Source of the DNA: CAZHUN01 sp043801115
GTDB taxonomy: Archaea > Iainarchaeota > Iainarchaeia > Iainarchaeales > UBA10191
Assembly: GCA_043801115.1 (NCBI GenBank)
Contig: JAZDMJ010000045.1
Coordinates: forward strand, 1 to 5,629
Reading direction: 5' to 3'
DNA: 5,629 nucleotides
Shown here: piece by piece, positions 4,879 through 5,629 of the stretch
How the letters are laid out: every line of letters starts with the position of its first letter
How positions within the stretch are numbered: position 1 is the stretch's first letter
Program-made: the position numbers and the translations under genes
The notes under the pieces: model-generated
Databases searched by the model: none
Seen by the model: only the letters and a program-made list of their open reading frames with translations
Told to the model about the DNA's origin: nothing

Positions 4879-5448
4879 TCACAATACGGGGCACTGGTAG
4901 TCTGAAAATTCTATAATGGTTACTTTGGCCGTTGCGGGGCCCGATACCGCGTCCGAACTCGAAACCGTTGGAGGGTCAAACCATTTCAGTCCGCCTTGAA
5001 TGTTGACTTGTCCCGCAATTCCCGCCTCTGCTTCGGTCGAAAGAAAATACTCTGCCCCGTTCTTTTCCAAATACGCGCCCATTTGGCTGAAATTTTGGGC
5101 CTGCTCCACGCTGGCTCCAAACACCATGAGTGGAAGCGCTTTGGGCTGGAATTTGGCAATCGCCGCCTGTCCTTCCGCCGAACTCGAACTCACTTGCCTG
5201 ATTTGCATATTGGGAAACACTTGCTTGAACGCGTCGGGCAACTGTTCGGCAACCGCTTGCGTGAACGAAACCGAAGAATCGTTTATTACAGTGAGAGAAA
5301 CGAGCGCGTCCGTCGAAGCGTTCGAATCCGGAACAATTGTTCCATCTCCCGCAGGCATTTTGACGACAATGTACGCGGCCAACGCGACTACCGCAACGAG
5401 TAAAACAATCGTGCTCCACAAGAATGGGTTTTTCGAATCGATTTGCAT
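4879..5448 (-). CDS. N-terminal half of the frameshifted DsbA-like gene
   Basis: This is what ordinary reading from the Shine-Dalgarno-supported ATG would give: 189 residues with membrane anchor, cysteine-free thioredoxin-like domain, linker and first DsbA strand, ending CPVL. It would have only one active-site cysteine (C186) and an incomplete DsbA fold. A longer reading from TTG at 5484 is possible but would place the GGGAGG inside the gene. Confidence 0.6.
   Translation of the reverse strand: MQIDSKNPFLWSTIVLLVAVVALAAYIVVKMPAGDGTIVPDSNASTDALVSLTVINDSSVSFTQAVAEQLPDAFKQVFPNMQIRQVSSSSAEGQAAIAKFQPKALPLMVFGASVEQAQNFSQMGAYLEKNGAEYFLSTEAEAGIAGQVNIQGGLKWFDPPTVSSSDAVSGPATAKVTIIEFSDYQCPVL
4887..4891 (-). 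other. Frameshift site: run of four C inside the CPYC active-site codons
   Basis: On the minus strand the sequence is TGC-CCC-GTA-TTG-TGA. Removing one C from the four-C run (4891-4888) gives TGC-CCG-TAT-TGT-GAA, which reads C-P-Y-C-E and joins the two halves exactly where the DsbA motif requires. The open frames overlap only between 4879 and 4910, so the shift must lie there. Confidence 0.8.
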
Positions 5449-5454
5449 TCCAAG

Positions 5455-5460
5455 CCTCCC
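5455..5460 (-). promoter_or_regulatory. Strong Shine-Dalgarno of the third DsbA-like gene
   Basis: The minus strand reads GGGAGG, six bases before the ATG at 5448. It is the only clear ribosome binding site in the window and decides the start. Its presence contrasts with the leaderless arrangement of the other genes. Confidence 0.7.
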
Positions 5461-5489
5461 AACAATTGCAGGAAGAAAGTCCAAAACCG

Positions 5490-5496
5490 TTAAAAA
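5490..5496 (-). promoter_or_regulatory. Possible TATA box of the third DsbA-like gene
   Basis: The minus strand reads TTTTTAA, centred about 45 bp before the ATG at 5448. A start site about 26 bp downstream would give a leader of roughly 18 bases containing the GGGAGG. This is consistent with the gap but based on composition and spacing only. Confidence 0.35.
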
Positions 5497-5545
5497 GGGA
5501 ACGAGTTGGAACGGCTAAACCCTGCCGTCCACCAATAACCAACAC

Positions 5546-5629
5546 TCACATTTTCTTTTGCAGTTCGAGCGCTCGTTGGACGATTCGGTCGCCGATTTCT
5601 CCCCAGTCAAAGTACTTTTTGTAATCTTT
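5546..5629 (-). CDS. C-terminal end of an unidentified gene, cut by window edge
   Basis: The last 27 residues are visible (KDYKKYFDWGEIGDRIVQRA, then LELQKKM) followed by TGA at 5548-5546. The pattern of an aromatic/Trp segment followed by an amphipathic helix resembles the end of some GT4-type glycosyltransferases, but 27 residues are too few to assign a function. The gene reads in the same direction as the third DsbA-like gene and ends 97 bp before its start; the gap holds a TATA-like box and a Shine-Dalgarno. Confidence 0.55.
   Translation of the reverse strand, partial: KDYKKYFDWGEIGDRIVQRALELQKKM

Larger units (their letters stand above)
4443..5448 (-). pseudogene. Membrane-anchored thioredoxin-DsbA fusion, frame broken at the CPYC active site
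   Basis: Read across one extra base, this is a 334-residue protein. It has a membrane anchor at about 9-29 and a thioredoxin-like domain at about 49-136 that keeps the strand LVSLTVIND and a cis-proline (KALPLMVF, P106) but has V60 and T63 where CxxC should be. A linker and a DsbA-like domain follow from about 155. The DsbA part has SDYQC186-P-Y-C189, the second cysteine pair C232 (AECAREHGKFW) and C280 (NACVDS), and the cis-proline loop VSGTPNFFVNG (P306). As written, the frame runs SDYQCPVL then stops at 4881-4879, while the rest continues one base out of frame. The second half has no good start of its own. The break could be a sequencing error, a recent pseudogene mutation, or a +1 ribosomal frameshift. 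The ATG at 5448 is fixed by a GGGAGG six bases upstream. The otherwise intact motifs argue against long decay. Confidence 0.82.

Noticed and set aside
5449..5484. TTG start at 5484 for the third DsbA-like gene
   Set aside because: The ATG at 5448 has a GGGAGG at ideal spacing and gives a short polar start just before the membrane helix.
4976..5545. Minus-strand 189-codon open frame overlapping the third DsbA-like gene
   Set aside because: It is an out-of-frame shadow of the N-terminal half: Arg/Gly-rich, with no hydrophobic anchor or recognisable motif.
1..5629. CRISPR arrays, insertion sequences, tRNA or rRNA genes
   Set aside because: No regularly spaced direct repeats, terminal inverted repeats with transposase, or cloverleaf-like segments were seen on reading; nearly all bases are covered by protein genes.

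Overview
The window looks like a piece of an archaeal chromosome, probably from a DPANN-type lineage (Diapherotrites or Micrarchaeota-like; this placement is inference). The reasons are: several genes have a TATA-like box centred 26-28 bp upstream of the ATG and almost no 5' leader; DsbA-like proteins are anchored to the membrane by their N-termini; and one of them carries a two-helix N-terminal region with an IFSAKYR motif that I associate with archaeal thioredoxin-domain proteins. GC content is close to half by eye, and genes are packed with short gaps, so no stretch above 100 bases lacks a gene.

Layout, left to right. (1) Positions 1-1073, minus: a glutamate dehydrogenase-type amino-acid dehydrogenase whose C-terminus runs off the left edge. 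(2) 1106-1591, minus: a small multi-pass membrane protein of the YdjM/DUF457 metal-dependent hydrolase type. (3) 1603-2238, minus: a membrane-anchored DsbA-like protein with a normal CPAC active site. (4) 2264-3190, minus: a larger two-helix DsbA-like protein in which the CPxC motif has become CPYT and a new CxxC (CFTC) lies three residues upstream. (5) 3191-3282: a divergent promoter region. (6) 3283-4446, plus: a membrane-anchored protein made of three consecutive thioredoxin-like repeats, each with its own CxxC and cis-proline. (7) 4443-5448, minus: a third membrane-anchored DsbA-like protein with a degenerate thioredoxin domain in front. Its reading frame is broken by one extra base inside the CPYC active-site codons. 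Genes 6 and 7 meet tail to tail and share the palindrome CTAG as both stop codons. (8) 5546-5629, minus: the last 27 codons of an unidentified gene.

Genes 3, 4, 6 and 7 form a cluster of extracytoplasmic thiol-disulfide exchange proteins with, together, seven recognisable thioredoxin folds with thiol motifs or their remnants. They probably act outside the cytoplasmic membrane in disulfide formation or isomerisation, or in electron transfer. No DsbB/VKOR-type reoxidase or CcdA-type reductase is visible in the window, so the electron partner must lie elsewhere. Gene 2 may be co-transcribed with gene 3. The dehydrogenase appears to be a separate unit with its own promoter.
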